Origin: Roseibium marinum
GTDB lineage: Bacteria > Pseudomonadota > Alphaproteobacteria > Rhizobiales > Stappiaceae
Assembly (NCBI RefSeq): GCF_002906165.1
Contig: NZ_PPCN01000011.1
Coordinates: forward strand, 62,001-126,000
Direction of reading: 5' to 3'
Length of the DNA stretch: 64,000 nt
The notes beneath the pieces are model-generated. The model made no database searches and was not told where the DNA came from. It was given only the letters and a program-made list of their open reading frames with translations. Positions 27,801 through 35,156 of this stretch are shown piece after piece; the first letter of the stretch is position 1; each line of letters begins with the position of its first letter. The position numbers and the translations under genes were made by a program.

Positions 27801-28412
27801 CTTTCGACGGTGGTTCTGTCGGTCTTCGGGGTGCTGCTGGGCATGCTCATCACCAACCAGCCTTTCTCGATCATCATGACCGGGACCGGGGTGGTCGCGC
27901 TTGCCGGTATCGTCGTGAACAATGCCATCGTTCTGATAGACACCTACAACCGGTTCATCGAGGACGGGCTGCCGCCGCTTGACGCGATCCTGAAAACCTC
28001 CGCACAGCGGATCCGCCCGATCCTGCTGACGACGATCACCACCATCGCTGGTCTCATTCCGATGGCCACCATGGTCAACTTCGATTTCTTCAATCAGGTG
28101 ATTGCCTATGGCGGCATAACGGCGGTGTGGTGGGTGCAACTGGCAACGGCGGTGATCTCCGGCCTCGCCTTCTCCACCCTGCTGACGCTCCTGATGATCC
28201 CCGTCATGATCGCGGCGCCGAGTGTCTGGTCCGCATCCTTCTGGAATATCGTCGCCTATTTCCAGCGCAAGCCCGCCATCGCGGCGGGCCCGGCCGGGGA
28301 TGGCACAGAGGATCAGGACAAGGACAGGGTTGCCGCCACGGTGGTCCCCATGCCGAAACCGGCGTCACCCATGCTCCCCCCCCGGGAGGAGCTGCCGCAC
28401 GCTGCGGAGTGA
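24858..28412 (+). CDS. RND efflux transporter permease with inserted membrane segments
   Basis: A 1184-residue inner-membrane proton-driven pump. It starts with IEMLEGVLRRPKTVFVMMLA (TM1) and includes the RND TM4 segment GLVLTVGLLVDGAIVMTEYA with an acidic residue. It is about 130 residues longer than usual. Between TM6 and TM7, at about residues 495-560, there are additional hydrophobic stretches (ALLALTIAILSTLAVVAGPF; LTMVLGVLAFVLVGYFSYRI) followed by a charged linker. Substrates are unknown; the adaptor and PadR genes upstream suggest toxic-compound export. Confidence 0.94.
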   Translation: MIEMLEGVLRRPKTVFVMMLALIIAGTATYISIPKEASPDIDLPIFYISITQQGISPEDSERLLVRPMETELRGLDGLKEITAIASESHAGIVLEFDISFNKDEALADVRDKVDQAKSKLPNEAEEPTITEMNFALAPTMIIALSGNVPERTLYQHARRLKDEVEAIDSVRSADLTGHREELLEVLIDTQKLESYSITQQELLNTLQLNNQLVPAGFIDGGKGRFNVKVPGLVETAEDVYTLPLKQSGEGVVTLADVAEIRRTFKDANAYTRVNGNPAISLQVVKRIGTNIIENNAAVKDVVEQASKDWPDTIRVDLMLDQSSNIFEVLGSLQSSILTAIFLVMILVLAALGLRSALLVGLAIPTSFMVGFLILGGIGQTVNNMVMFGLVLTVGLLVDGAIVMTEYADRKIQEGMEDREAYIRAAKLMFWPIVSSTATTLVAFLPMLLWPGVAGEFMSYLPIMVIIILTASLFTAMVFLPVTGGILAQVSHWMSRHATALLALTIAILSTLAVVAGPFLPLALSGLVPAGLIQPLTMVLGVLAFVLVGYFSYRILRPFVRWSQARAAKRAELDRLEAAKLSGSEAFDVRNVRGFTGLYVRLLKLFAGNPIGNVAALLVLFVSCAAIIGAFIANPTGVQFFIDEEPEQAVVLVSGRGNMSAAEARDLVVQVEDRIMTIAGVENVITNAFPPGGSSGGPSVGDVQDKPADVMGEINIELANFCCRRVAKEIFADIRTQTADIPGIKVETRKIEGGPPTGKDVQLEVKSTDYDDMVAAIAKIREHINGEDVLMDQEDDRPLPGIEWQISIDREQAGRYQAHIASVGNMVQLVTNGVLIGTYRPGDSEDEVDIRVRLPENERSIGRFDQLRLQTSLGLVPMANFVSREPAPKVSEIVRRDGLYSMMVKATVNPESGSNPTEQVAALQTWLDGQEWPDNVYLKFRGADEDQQESGEFLMKAMFASLFLMFLILLTQFNSFYQTFLTLSTVVLSVFGVLLGMLITNQPFSIIMTGTGVVALAGIVVNNAIVLIDTYNRFIEDGLPPLDAILKTSAQRIRPILLTTITTIAGLIPMATMVNFDFFNQVIAYGGITAVWWVQLATAVISGLAFSTLLTLLMIPVMIAAPSVWSASFWNIVAYFQRKPAIAAGPAGDGTEDQDKDRVAATVVPMPKPASPMLPPREELPHAAE

Positions 28413-28462
28413 GGCCGGACCGCATTGGACAGGCCGCCGGAAACATCCCGCTTCGGGATCGA

Positions 28463-28494
28463 CAGGCCTCCAGTCGGACTCGACTGGAGGCCTG
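28463..28494 (+). terminator. 13-bp perfect hairpin after the RND gene
   Basis: CAGGCCTCCAGTC (28463-28475) and its exact complement (28482-28494) flank a six-base loop. A smaller hairpin, ATCCCG/CGGGAT, lies just before it (28445-28459). There is no T-run, so termination would need Rho or the hairpin may act in mRNA stability. Confidence 0.5.
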
Positions 28495-28630
28495 AAACCT
28501 GACCGGTTCCTTGGACTTGGCGAGCGGGATCCTTCAGAGTTTCAAACCGGTACAGGTTGACATCGCCTTCCGGGAGGAAGATCCAGGCCTCCCGCCTCGC
28601 AAAACCATTCCCGCCTCTTGAAAACATCCT

Positions 28631-28673
28631 GTGCGTTCCATATAGTTGCTACTTACAACTATATGGAACGCAC
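28631..28673 (+). promoter_or_regulatory. Perfect 18-bp inverted repeat at the MarR-GNAT start
   Basis: GTGCGTTCCATATAGTTG (28631-28648) is repeated exactly inverted at 28656-28673, around CTACTTA. The repeat ends two bases before ATG 28676. The inner ATAGTTG...CAACTAT part has the size and symmetry of MarR operators. It is most likely the autoregulatory operator; as RNA it would hide the GGAA ribosome-binding site. Confidence 0.7.
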
Positions 28674-28675
28674 AG

Positions 28676-29629
28676 ATGACCGCCGCCTCTCCAGCTCTTG
28701 TGAAAGACATCCGCGCCGCCTCCCGGAAACTGGTCCGGGAATTCGGCTTTCTCGACAAGACCATTGCCGGAACAGACCTTTCCGGCTCGGGTGTCCACGC
28801 CATCATGGAAATCGGGCTTCATCCGGGCATCACGGCCAAGGAGCTCGCAGCCAAGCTGAAACTGGAGAAATCCACCATCAGCCGGCTTTTGAAAACTCTC
28901 GAGAAACGGGACGAGATCGAACTGACCCGGTCGGCAACGGATCGCCGGGCCTTTGGTTTGAACCTGACGCGGGAAGGGAAGAAGACCTTCCGGACAATCG
29001 ACCGGTTTGGCGAGCGGCTGGCCTGCGGCGCTCTTTCGCGGGTGAAGGGCGTGACAGCGGAAACCGTTGCCGAGACTCTCTCCGCCTATGCCGACGCGCT
29101 GCCATCCCCTGAGGAGCAAACGGACGTGCCGCGATCCTCTCCCGAGATCCTGGAAGGCTATCAGACCGGCATGATCGGAGATGTCGCCGCAATGCATGCC
29201 CGCACCCACGCGCCGATCATCGGAACGGGTCCGGACTTCGAAAGCGTTGTCTCAAAAGCCATGGCGGACTTCATGCCGCGTATCGGCAATCCCGTGAACA
29301 ACAGCTGGAGTGTTGTCGAGGACAGACAGGTCATCGGGTCGATCACAATCGATGGCGAGGACCTTGGCGGCAACATCGCCCATCTGCGCTGGTTCATCCT
29401 GTCCGAGCCACTGCGCGGCACGGGTCTCGGCAAGGCCCTGCTTCTCAAGGCATTGACCCATTGCGACAAGCACGGGTTTGACGAAATCCACCTCTGGACC
29501 CTGAAGGGCCTCGATGCCGCCCGGGCGCTTTACGAAAGAAACGGCTTCGAACTGGCGGACGAATATGTCGGCGATCAATGGGGCAAGGCGGTCACCGAAC
29601 AGAAATTCCTTCGCAAGCGGCCGGTCTGA
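28676..29629 (+). CDS. MarR-GNAT fusion: regulator with acetyltransferase domain
   Basis: A 317-residue two-domain protein. Residues about 5-115 are a MarR-type winged helix (KLVREFGFLDKTI, ITAKELAAKLKLEKSTISRL, DRRAFGLNLTREGKK). Residues about 155-315 are a GNAT acetyltransferase with the acetyl-CoA loop LRGTGLGKALLLKAL and a C-terminal ALYERNGFELADEY. This architecture is known in proteobacteria as HTH-GNAT regulators; targets are unknown. ATG 28676 was chosen because the TTG at 28646 lies inside the inverted repeat. Confidence 0.9.
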   Translation: MTAASPALVKDIRAASRKLVREFGFLDKTIAGTDLSGSGVHAIMEIGLHPGITAKELAAKLKLEKSTISRLLKTLEKRDEIELTRSATDRRAFGLNLTREGKKTFRTIDRFGERLACGALSRVKGVTAETVAETLSAYADALPSPEEQTDVPRSSPEILEGYQTGMIGDVAAMHARTHAPIIGTGPDFESVVSKAMADFMPRIGNPVNNSWSVVEDRQVIGSITIDGEDLGGNIAHLRWFILSEPLRGTGLGKALLLKALTHCDKHGFDEIHLWTLKGLDAARALYERNGFELADEYVGDQWGKAVTEQKFLRKRPV

Positions 29630-30297
29630 CAGCAGATATTCCCTGTACGGGGAACGGACGGATGGGATCGCAGGATCAACCCCCCTGCCGTCCGGTTTAA
29701 GGCCTGGGGCTACCGGTCCGCTGTTGAAAACATTATAGATTCTTCGCTTACCGGACATCTTTCTCCCTTTTGACGTGTCGTCCCGGCGTGACGCGTCAGC
29801 GGCAAGACCAGGTTCCGGCATGAAGCGCGATTTTACTACACAGACCCTTCTCTGTAAGTATACATTAATATAAGTATTTTTATCATTCATATTTTACTAT
29901 AAAATAGCTAGCCAACTTACGCAGTAATCTCAATTTGTAAATTATTACCCCTTGAAAAGATCGCAATACATAAATAGCGTTATCTATAGATACGAAGAAT
30001 AATTTCTTTCTTGAGCAACTTTCCTATCAATCCGCACTAGCGGACCCTAGATAACGTTGTGCTTGAACACCTCGCCCATAGCGAGGACTTTTCAGAGTTG
30101 GAAAAACCGAAGTGCCAGAGTCGCAATTTTTCCATGTACCGGGCCAAGAGCGCATCAGTCCGTGGCGTGCAGGTTCACTCACAAACAGGATTTCGGATTT
30201 CCGTCGCTTTGTTCTCACCAGACATGGACATGACGATTCTGACGGAACGGGGCAAGTTTTCAGGTCTGATGTCAGCAGCCTCCCCGGCTCCGCAACG
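29630..30297. other. AT-rich gene-free stretch
   Basis: About 670 bases with no supported gene. Bases about 29840-30040 are strikingly AT-rich compared with the roughly 60% GC flanks (runs such as TACATTAATATAAGTATTTT). The minus-strand frame over 29252-29890 is the shadow of the GNAT gene. An open frame extends the next gene back to 30112 but lacks protein character. It may hold promoters for the binding-protein gene or mark a past insertion. Confidence 0.5.
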
Positions 30298-31056
30298 ATG
30301 ACCGGAATCGCGCTGAAATCAGCGAAATTATTTTTGATGCTTTTTTGGGCGGCAGCACCGATGCCTGCTTTCGCCGAGCCCGAAATCACAATTGTCTCGC
30401 CCGAGCTGGGAGAAGGGCTGCAATCGAACGACAACAAAGGCCACTATCCCGAGCTCGCGCATGAAGTCCTCGATCGCACCGGTAAAGCCTATTCCTATTC
30501 TGTTTTGCCTCTCAAACGTGTGCTGTCAGAGCTAACGACGGGTCAAGCCGATTGTGTCTTCGGCATGGACAAAAGGTTTCTTCGTAAATTTGGCATCGAT
30601 ACTCAAAACCTGGTGGAAAGCGACCCGGTTCTTGTTTCACGCCAGCACATCTTCACGCCTCCCGGTGCCAAGTTGTTGACCGACCTGAAATCTCTGCGCA
30701 ACAAGTCGGTGGCCATACTAAACGGCAGCAACCTGGAGAAAACACTGAAACGGCAGGGAGTGAACTTCGTTCTGGTCAACTCTCAAGAAGCCAAGCTGAA
30801 GATGTTACAGCTTCATCGTGTCGATGCCATCATGGGATGGATGCCCGACATGTATCTAACCGCCGACTATTTTGGCATCGAGAAGCCGGATTACGACCCG
30901 CAGGCAGTACTCACCACTACAGATGTGAAGCTCATTTGTCGCGACGACGATACCGGTCGCGCACTCGTATCGGCTACAAACGAAGTGATTTGGCGCTTCA
31001 GGGCGGACAGCACGTTCCAACGAATCAACGAGCAGTGGAGCGGCGCCCTGTTCTGA
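30298..31056 (+). CDS. Periplasmic amino-acid-type substrate-binding protein
   Basis: A 252-residue secreted protein of the family 3 solute-binding type. Signal peptide to about residue 26 (SAKLFLMLFWAAAPMPAFA, cleavage before EPE). The mature part has PELAHEVLDRTGKAYSY, LTTGQADCVFGMDKRFLR, LKSLRNKSVAILNGSNLE and DAIMGWMPDMYLTADYFG. No permease or ATPase gene is adjacent, so it is an orphan that may serve a remote transporter or a sensor. ATG 30298 puts the signal peptide at the N-terminus; its ribosome-binding site is weak. Confidence 0.82.
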   Translation: MTGIALKSAKLFLMLFWAAAPMPAFAEPEITIVSPELGEGLQSNDNKGHYPELAHEVLDRTGKAYSYSVLPLKRVLSELTTGQADCVFGMDKRFLRKFGIDTQNLVESDPVLVSRQHIFTPPGAKLLTDLKSLRNKSVAILNGSNLEKTLKRQGVNFVLVNSQEAKLKMLQLHRVDAIMGWMPDMYLTADYFGIEKPDYDPQAVLTTTDVKLICRDDDTGRALVSATNEVIWRFRADSTFQRINEQWSGALF

Positions 31057-31082
31057 GCCGTGTTTCAGGGTCGGTACATTGA

Positions 31083-31112
31083 GAGCTTTCGGCAACCATC
31101 GTCCGAAAGCTC
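31083..31112 (+). terminator. Hairpin after the binding-protein gene
   Basis: GAGCTTTCGG (31083-31092) pairs perfectly with CCGAAAGCTC (31103-31112), followed by GTTGGCTTGTT. It is a probable terminator, though the T-run is poor. Confidence 0.55.
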
Positions 31113-31249
31113 GTTGGCTTGTTCACACATGCCGTAATTTGGGGCTTTTCCAAGCGCCATTTGCTCAGACCTTCCGGACACTGGCAAGCTTGCGGAGTTT
31201 CTCCAGTCTCCCCCGCAAGAGAGGAAGACTGGTACATGGTGCAGGCCGA

Positions 31250-31999
31250 TCAGGCCTTGGTGATGGAATTTCCACCGTCGCAGAGCATCGCCGACCCCGT
31301 GACGAACGATCCAGCGTCCGACAACAGGAACATCGCCGCGCGGGCGATCTCCTCCGGGTCCGCCATGCGCTTGAGCGCATGCAGTCCGGCGACATAGTCA
31401 TGAAACGCAGGGTCGTCGCCAGCCATTTCCGTTTTTGTACCTCCCGGCAACAAAGCGTTCACCCGGATGTTGTCCGCTCCGTGTTCGACAGCCAGAACCT
31501 GGGTCAGACCGGTCAGACCGGCCTTCGCCGCCGCATAGGCCGCCATCCCCGGCAGGCCGATCGTATGGCCGACAAAGGAGGAGGTGAAGACGATCGATCC
31601 GCCTCCTCGGGCTTTCATAGCGGGGATCTGGTGTTTTGCCGCCAGGAAGGCGCTGGTGAGATTGGTCGCGACGACCTCGTTCCACGTCTCCAGGGCCATT
31701 TCCGGCACAGGGCCCATGTCACCCAGCATCCCTGCATTGTTAAAGGCAGCGTCCAGACCGCCGAAGGCCTCCTCAGCGGCCCGGACGGACCTTTCCGAAA
31801 AGCCCGGATCGGTGACATCGCCCGCGAAAACGCAAATCCGCCCGGCTGCTTCCGGCAGCGCGTCCCTCACCTCTTCCAGCCTGTCCTGGCGCCGGGCGGC
31901 AAGTATGAGATTGGCGCCGGCGACGGCGAACAGGCGGGCGGCGGCGGCACCGATGCCGCTGCTGGCGCCGGTGATCAGGACTGTTTTTCCGGTTAACAT
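31250..31999 (-). CDS. SDR family oxidoreductase
   Basis: A 249-residue classical short-chain dehydrogenase: TGASSGIG (residues 10-17), NNAG, catalytic Ser in VFTSSFVGH, and Tyr/Lys in MAAYAAAKAGLTG, all in normal spacing, with a C-terminal CDGGNSITKA. Unlike the SDR at 8276, the active site is complete. Substrate is unknown. It is convergent with the binding-protein gene and not in an evident operon. Confidence 0.9.
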   Translation of the reverse strand: MLTGKTVLITGASSGIGAAAARLFAVAGANLILAARRQDRLEEVRDALPEAAGRICVFAGDVTDPGFSERSVRAAEEAFGGLDAAFNNAGMLGDMGPVPEMALETWNEVVATNLTSAFLAAKHQIPAMKARGGGSIVFTSSFVGHTIGLPGMAAYAAAKAGLTGLTQVLAVEHGADNIRVNALLPGGTKTEMAGDDPAFHDYVAGLHALKRMADPEEIARAAMFLLSDAGSFVTGSAMLCDGGNSITKA

Positions 32000-32077
32000 G
32001 GGTTTGGCTCCTCAAGTGATCGAGGGCCTATGTCTGAACCGGAAAAAGATACCGGGAAACCCGATACGCGAGCGTCT

Positions 32078-32151
32078 GGAGCATCCCGCGTTCAGCTGAA
32101 CGCAGGGGCCGTGACACCTTAATATCAATCACGATTGGAAGTCTGTTGATC
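32078..32151 (-). repeat. Intergenic two-module repeat, copy 4
   Basis: Between an SDR gene and pssA. GGAGCATCC, then CGCGTTCAGCTGAACGCA, then CACCTTAATATCAATC and a module ending GATTGGAAGTCTGTTGATC, the same ending as copy 1. It abuts the pssA stop codon at 32151. Confidence 0.65.
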
Positions 32152-33026
32152 TACCCGCCGTGATCCTTGTCCCGGTCGCCAAGATTGTCGAGATCGGTGT
32201 CGCATTCGTCGCCATCGTCATCCAGGGCAAGCGATGCATCGGCCAGGATCAGTTTGCGGTGCGCCCGCCAGGAAAACGGAACGCTCAGCAGATACAGCAC
32301 CGAACCTCCGGCAAGCATGCGGAACGGATAGCTGACGATAAGTGCCACGATCAGCACAGTGAAGACAAAGAGCGGCAGTACGAGATCCCGGCGCACGCGG
32401 GTGCCGAACGACTTGCCGGAATAGGTCGGCAGACGGCTGATCAGCAGGAAGGCGATGGCAATCGTATAGGCCGCCACGAAGGCTTCATCGGCAAACCAGT
32501 GCGGGAACAGGCCGAGAAAGTCGAGATAAAGCGGCAGCAGCACCGTCAGCGCTCCCGCCGGCGCCGGTACACCTGTAAAGAAGCGATGCGCCCAGGCCGG
32601 TTTTTGCGGATCTTCTAGCGCCACGTTGAAACGGGCAAGGCGAAGGGCCGCGGAAATCGCGAAGATCAGCGCCGCGATCCAACCGATCGAACCGGCGTCT
32701 TTCAGGATCCAGAGATACAGCATCAGAGCCGGAGTAACGCCGAAATTGACGAAATCGGCGAGCGAATCCAGTTCAGCACCGAAACGGGATGTCCCTTTCA
32801 TGTACCGTGCAACCCGGCCGTCGATGGCATCGAGAACCGCGGCGATCAGGACTGCGCCGACGGCGAAATCCCAGGCACCGTCATAAGCCATGCGTACAGC
32901 TGTGAGGCCGGAACACAGGGCCAGCAGCGTGACCAGATTCGGGATGATCAGACGCAAGGGAACGCGGCGGAATCTCGGTTGCTGCCGTTGTTGCGCCACC
33001 TTGGGTTCGGGAGACTCAGACACCAT
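32151..33026 (-). CDS. pssA: CDP-diacylglycerol-serine O-phosphatidyltransferase
   Basis: This membrane enzyme makes phosphatidylserine. The 291-residue product has the CDP-alcohol phosphotransferase motif DAIDGRVAR...G...D...D (DAIDGRVARYMKGTSRFGAE then LDSLAD; about residues 85-115) and about eight membrane segments. The C-terminus is an acidic tail (DDDGDECDTDLDNLGDRDKD) of about 30 residues. It starts 5 bases after the psd stop, forming a psd-pssA pair for phosphatidylethanolamine synthesis. Confidence 0.95.
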   Translation of the reverse strand: MVSESPEPKVAQQRQQPRFRRVPLRLIIPNLVTLLALCSGLTAVRMAYDGAWDFAVGAVLIAAVLDAIDGRVARYMKGTSRFGAELDSLADFVNFGVTPALMLYLWILKDAGSIGWIAALIFAISAALRLARFNVALEDPQKPAWAHRFFTGVPAPAGALTVLLPLYLDFLGLFPHWFADEAFVAAYTIAIAFLLISRLPTYSGKSFGTRVRRDLVLPLFVFTVLIVALIVSYPFRMLAGGSVLYLLSVPFSWRAHRKLILADASLALDDDGDECDTDLDNLGDRDKDHGG

Positions 33027-33031
33027 CGCCC

Positions 33032-33736
33032 TCAGCTGACACGGGTTAGAGGCTGGGAGGGAGCCTGCGGTTGCGTCAGGTCGGCAAGGATGGTCTCACC
33101 GGCGATCATGGTCTGGCCGAAGGCAACTTTCGGCACCGTTCCCACCGGGAAATAGACATCCAGCCTGGAGCCGAAGCGGATGAGCCCGAAACGGTCACCG
33201 GTGGAAATCGTTTCCCCTTCGCGCACGAAACAGACGATCCGCCGGGCGACGAGACCGGCTATCTGGACCACACCTATCCTTGTATCGCCCGCTTCGATGA
33301 CCAGACCGTTGCGCTCATTGTCCTCGCTCGCCTTGTCCAGGTCGGCATTCAGAAACTTGCCGGCACGGTAGGCGACACGGGTGATCCTGCCACCGAACGG
33401 CGCACGGTTCACGTGGCAGTTGAAGACATTCATGAAGATCGACACGCGCATCAAGGGTTCGTTGCCGAGTTCCAGCTCCACCGGTGGCCGGGCAAGCCCC
33501 ACATGGCTGACCACCCCATCCGCCGGTGAAATCACCAGGCTGTCACCGACAGGTGTTACCCGCCTGGGATCGCGGAAAAAGTAACATACCCAACCGGTAA
33601 AAATCAGCCCGATCCAGAACAGGGGATCGATGAACCAGCCGATGACCAGCGTCGCGACCAGCGCAATCGCGATGAAGGGCCAGCCCTCCCGGTGGATCGG
33701 CACCATGGCCTTGGTGACGGAATCTACTATCGACAT
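33032..33736 (-). CDS. psd: Phosphatidylserine decarboxylase
   Basis: A 234-residue proenzyme, short (type II / archaeal-like) form, that converts phosphatidylserine to phosphatidylethanolamine. N-terminal membrane segments ([19 protein letters not shown]), [28 protein letters not shown] and the self-cleavage site [10 protein letters not shown], where Ser becomes the pyruvoyl group. It is the first gene of the psd-pssA pair. Confidence 0.95.
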   Translation of the reverse strand: MSIVDSVTKAMVPIHREGWPFIAIALVATLVIGWFIDPLFWIGLIFTGWVCYFFRDPRRVTPVGDSLVISPADGVVSHVGLARPPVELELGNEPLMRVSIFMNVFNCHVNRAPFGGRITRVAYRAGKFLNADLDKASEDNERNGLVIEAGDTRIGVVQIAGLVARRIVCFVREGETISTGDRFGLIRFGSRLDVYFPVGTVPKVAFGQTMIAGETILADLTQPQAPSQPLTRVS

Positions 33737-33887
33737 TCTGACTTTCCGCTTTCAGAACAGGAGCATGCGCGCATTACGCTTCTCGCTTTTCCGGAACATG
33801 TCAGCTCCGTAAATGCACCTGTTGCGTCTTTTTCTCCCCCTGCTTCTAGAGGCTTTTGGAGCGGAAGAGAACAGGCTTTGCGGAATT

Positions 33888-34838
33888 TCAAGCGCTTTTC
33901 AAAGCACCTTGCCCGGATGCCCCGGTGGCGGCCTGCCGGTAATCGGTTTCCCAGTAAGCCGGACGGCCATATTTGGAGATCAGGAAATCGACAAAGGTGG
34001 TGATCTTGGGCGGGATGAACTTGGCCGGCGGATAAACAGCAAAGATATTGCCGGTGCGTGTGATCGGAAAATCCTCCAGGAGTTCCACCAGCCGGCCGTC
34101 GCGCAGGTCCTCCCAGACATGCGCCAGAGACTTGACCGTCAGACCGAGACCGAAAATCGCGGCATCATAGGCGAAGTCGCCGTTGTCACCCGAGATCACC
34201 GGGTCTTCGGCCTGGTAGGCAATCTCGCCGTCCGGTCCGCTGAAATACCATACGGGCATGGATTCAAAGCCGATACAATCGTGATGGCGCAGGTCGTCCA
34301 GCGTCTTCGGTGCCCCCTTGCGGGCAAGATAGTCGGGGCTGGCGCACAGCACACGCCGGTTGCCGCCGAGTTTCCGGGCGATGAGGCTGGAATCGGGCAT
34401 CGGCCCGCCACGGATACCGAGGTCATAACCACCCTCCAGGAGATCGACCATCCGATCCGTCATGTCGACCTGAAGGTGGAGATCCGGATAGAGCTGCCGG
34501 TATTCCGCCAGGTGGGGCAGAATGTGCTTGCGACCGAAGAAGACATTCGAAGATAGCCGCAAGGTGCCGCGGGGCGTATCCCCGGCGGCATCGATCAGCG
34601 TCCGGGCCTGGTCCATCTCGCGAACCGCGGAACTGGCATGGCGCAGGAATACCTCGCCGGCCTCCGTCAGGCGCGTGCGCCGGGTGGTCCGGGACACAAG
34701 TTGAGCCCCCAGGTTCTTTTCCAGCGTGCTGAGCCGGCTGCTGGCCGCGGAGGGGGACAGGCCGATCTCGCGGCCGGCCGCGGAAAGACTGCCGAGCTCC
34801 GCAACCCGTTTGAAGAACTTCAGATCATCAAGGCGCAT
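33888..34838 (-). CDS. LysR family transcriptional regulator
   Basis: A 316-residue LysR regulator. The helix-turn-helix is at the N-terminus (LKFFKRVAELGSLSAAGREI, SPSAASSRLSTLEKNLGAQL), followed by the effector domain. ATG 34838 puts the helix-turn-helix at the usual position; the frame is open 255 bases further, but that part is not LysR-like. It is divergent from a small gene at 34930, with a palindrome between them. Confidence 0.93.
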   Translation of the reverse strand: MRLDDLKFFKRVAELGSLSAAGREIGLSPSAASSRLSTLEKNLGAQLVSRTTRRTRLTEAGEVFLRHASSAVREMDQARTLIDAAGDTPRGTLRLSSNVFFGRKHILPHLAEYRQLYPDLHLQVDMTDRMVDLLEGGYDLGIRGGPMPDSSLIARKLGGNRRVLCASPDYLARKGAPKTLDDLRHHDCIGFESMPVWYFSGPDGEIAYQAEDPVISGDNGDFAYDAAIFGLGLTVKSLAHVWEDLRDGRLVELLEDFPITRTGNIFAVYPPAKFIPPKITTFVDFLISKYGRPAYWETDYRQAATGASGQGALKSA

Positions 34839-34840
34839 TA

Positions 34841-34857
34841 TTCGAAACTTTCGAAAG
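34841..34857. promoter_or_regulatory. Palindrome between lysR-type gene and small gene
   Basis: TTCGAA (34841-34846) and TTCGAA (34850-34855), the second within the perfect palindrome CTTTCGAAAG (34848-34857). It lies directly before the LysR start, in the divergent promoter region. It is a candidate binding site. Confidence 0.4.
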
Positions 34858-34929
34858 ATGTTTTTGAAATTAGCCCAATTCTTCAACCAAACGCAACATG
34901 CGATACCATTCTCACCGAAACGGAGAAAC

Positions 34930-35127
34930 ATGACCATGATGCATACAGGAGACGAGTACGAAGCCCGCGCCCGCGCCGCCAGACATGCGGAACTGCGCGC
35001 GCTTGTCCGTGTATTGTCCGGATTTCTGTTCCGTCCGCAGCCCTCGCGCAATTCAGGCCGCCCACCCCATTTAGGACGCACCGCATGCGCCAACGACCGG
35101 GCGCCGAAGAAAGACCGGGCCGCGTAG
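34930..35127 (+). CDS. Small protein divergent to the LysR regulator
   Basis: A 65-residue protein. The N-terminal half, MTMMHTGDEYEARARAARHA followed by ELRALVRVLSGFLF, resembles short helical proteins common in Rhodobacterales/Hyphomicrobiales (RSP_7527-like), which is only a tentative match. The C-terminal half is Arg/Pro-rich. GGAG lies a few bases before ATG 34930; ATG 34936 is an alternative. Divergence from a LysR gene suggests it may be its target. Confidence 0.5.
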   Translation: MTMMHTGDEYEARARAARHAELRALVRVLSGFLFRPQPSRNSGRPPHLGRTACANDRAPKKDRAA

Positions 35128-35156
35128 GCACTCCAACCGGACAGATCCTGACGGCT

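Noticed and set aside
25023-28139. A 1038-codon open frame on the minus strand across the RND gene
   Set aside because: It is the antisense of a certain RND permease; high GC leaves long open frames with His/Asp-rich nonsense. No ribosome-binding site or family motif.
30112-30297. An upstream extension of the binding-protein gene
   Set aside because: It would put a signal peptide in the middle of the protein; the ATG at 30298 begins directly before the signal.
31196-31215. CTCCAGTCTCCCCCGCAAG, resembling part of the DUF559-linked palindromic repeat
   Set aside because: Only about 14 bases agree with a copy and the second arm is missing; too weak to call a copy.
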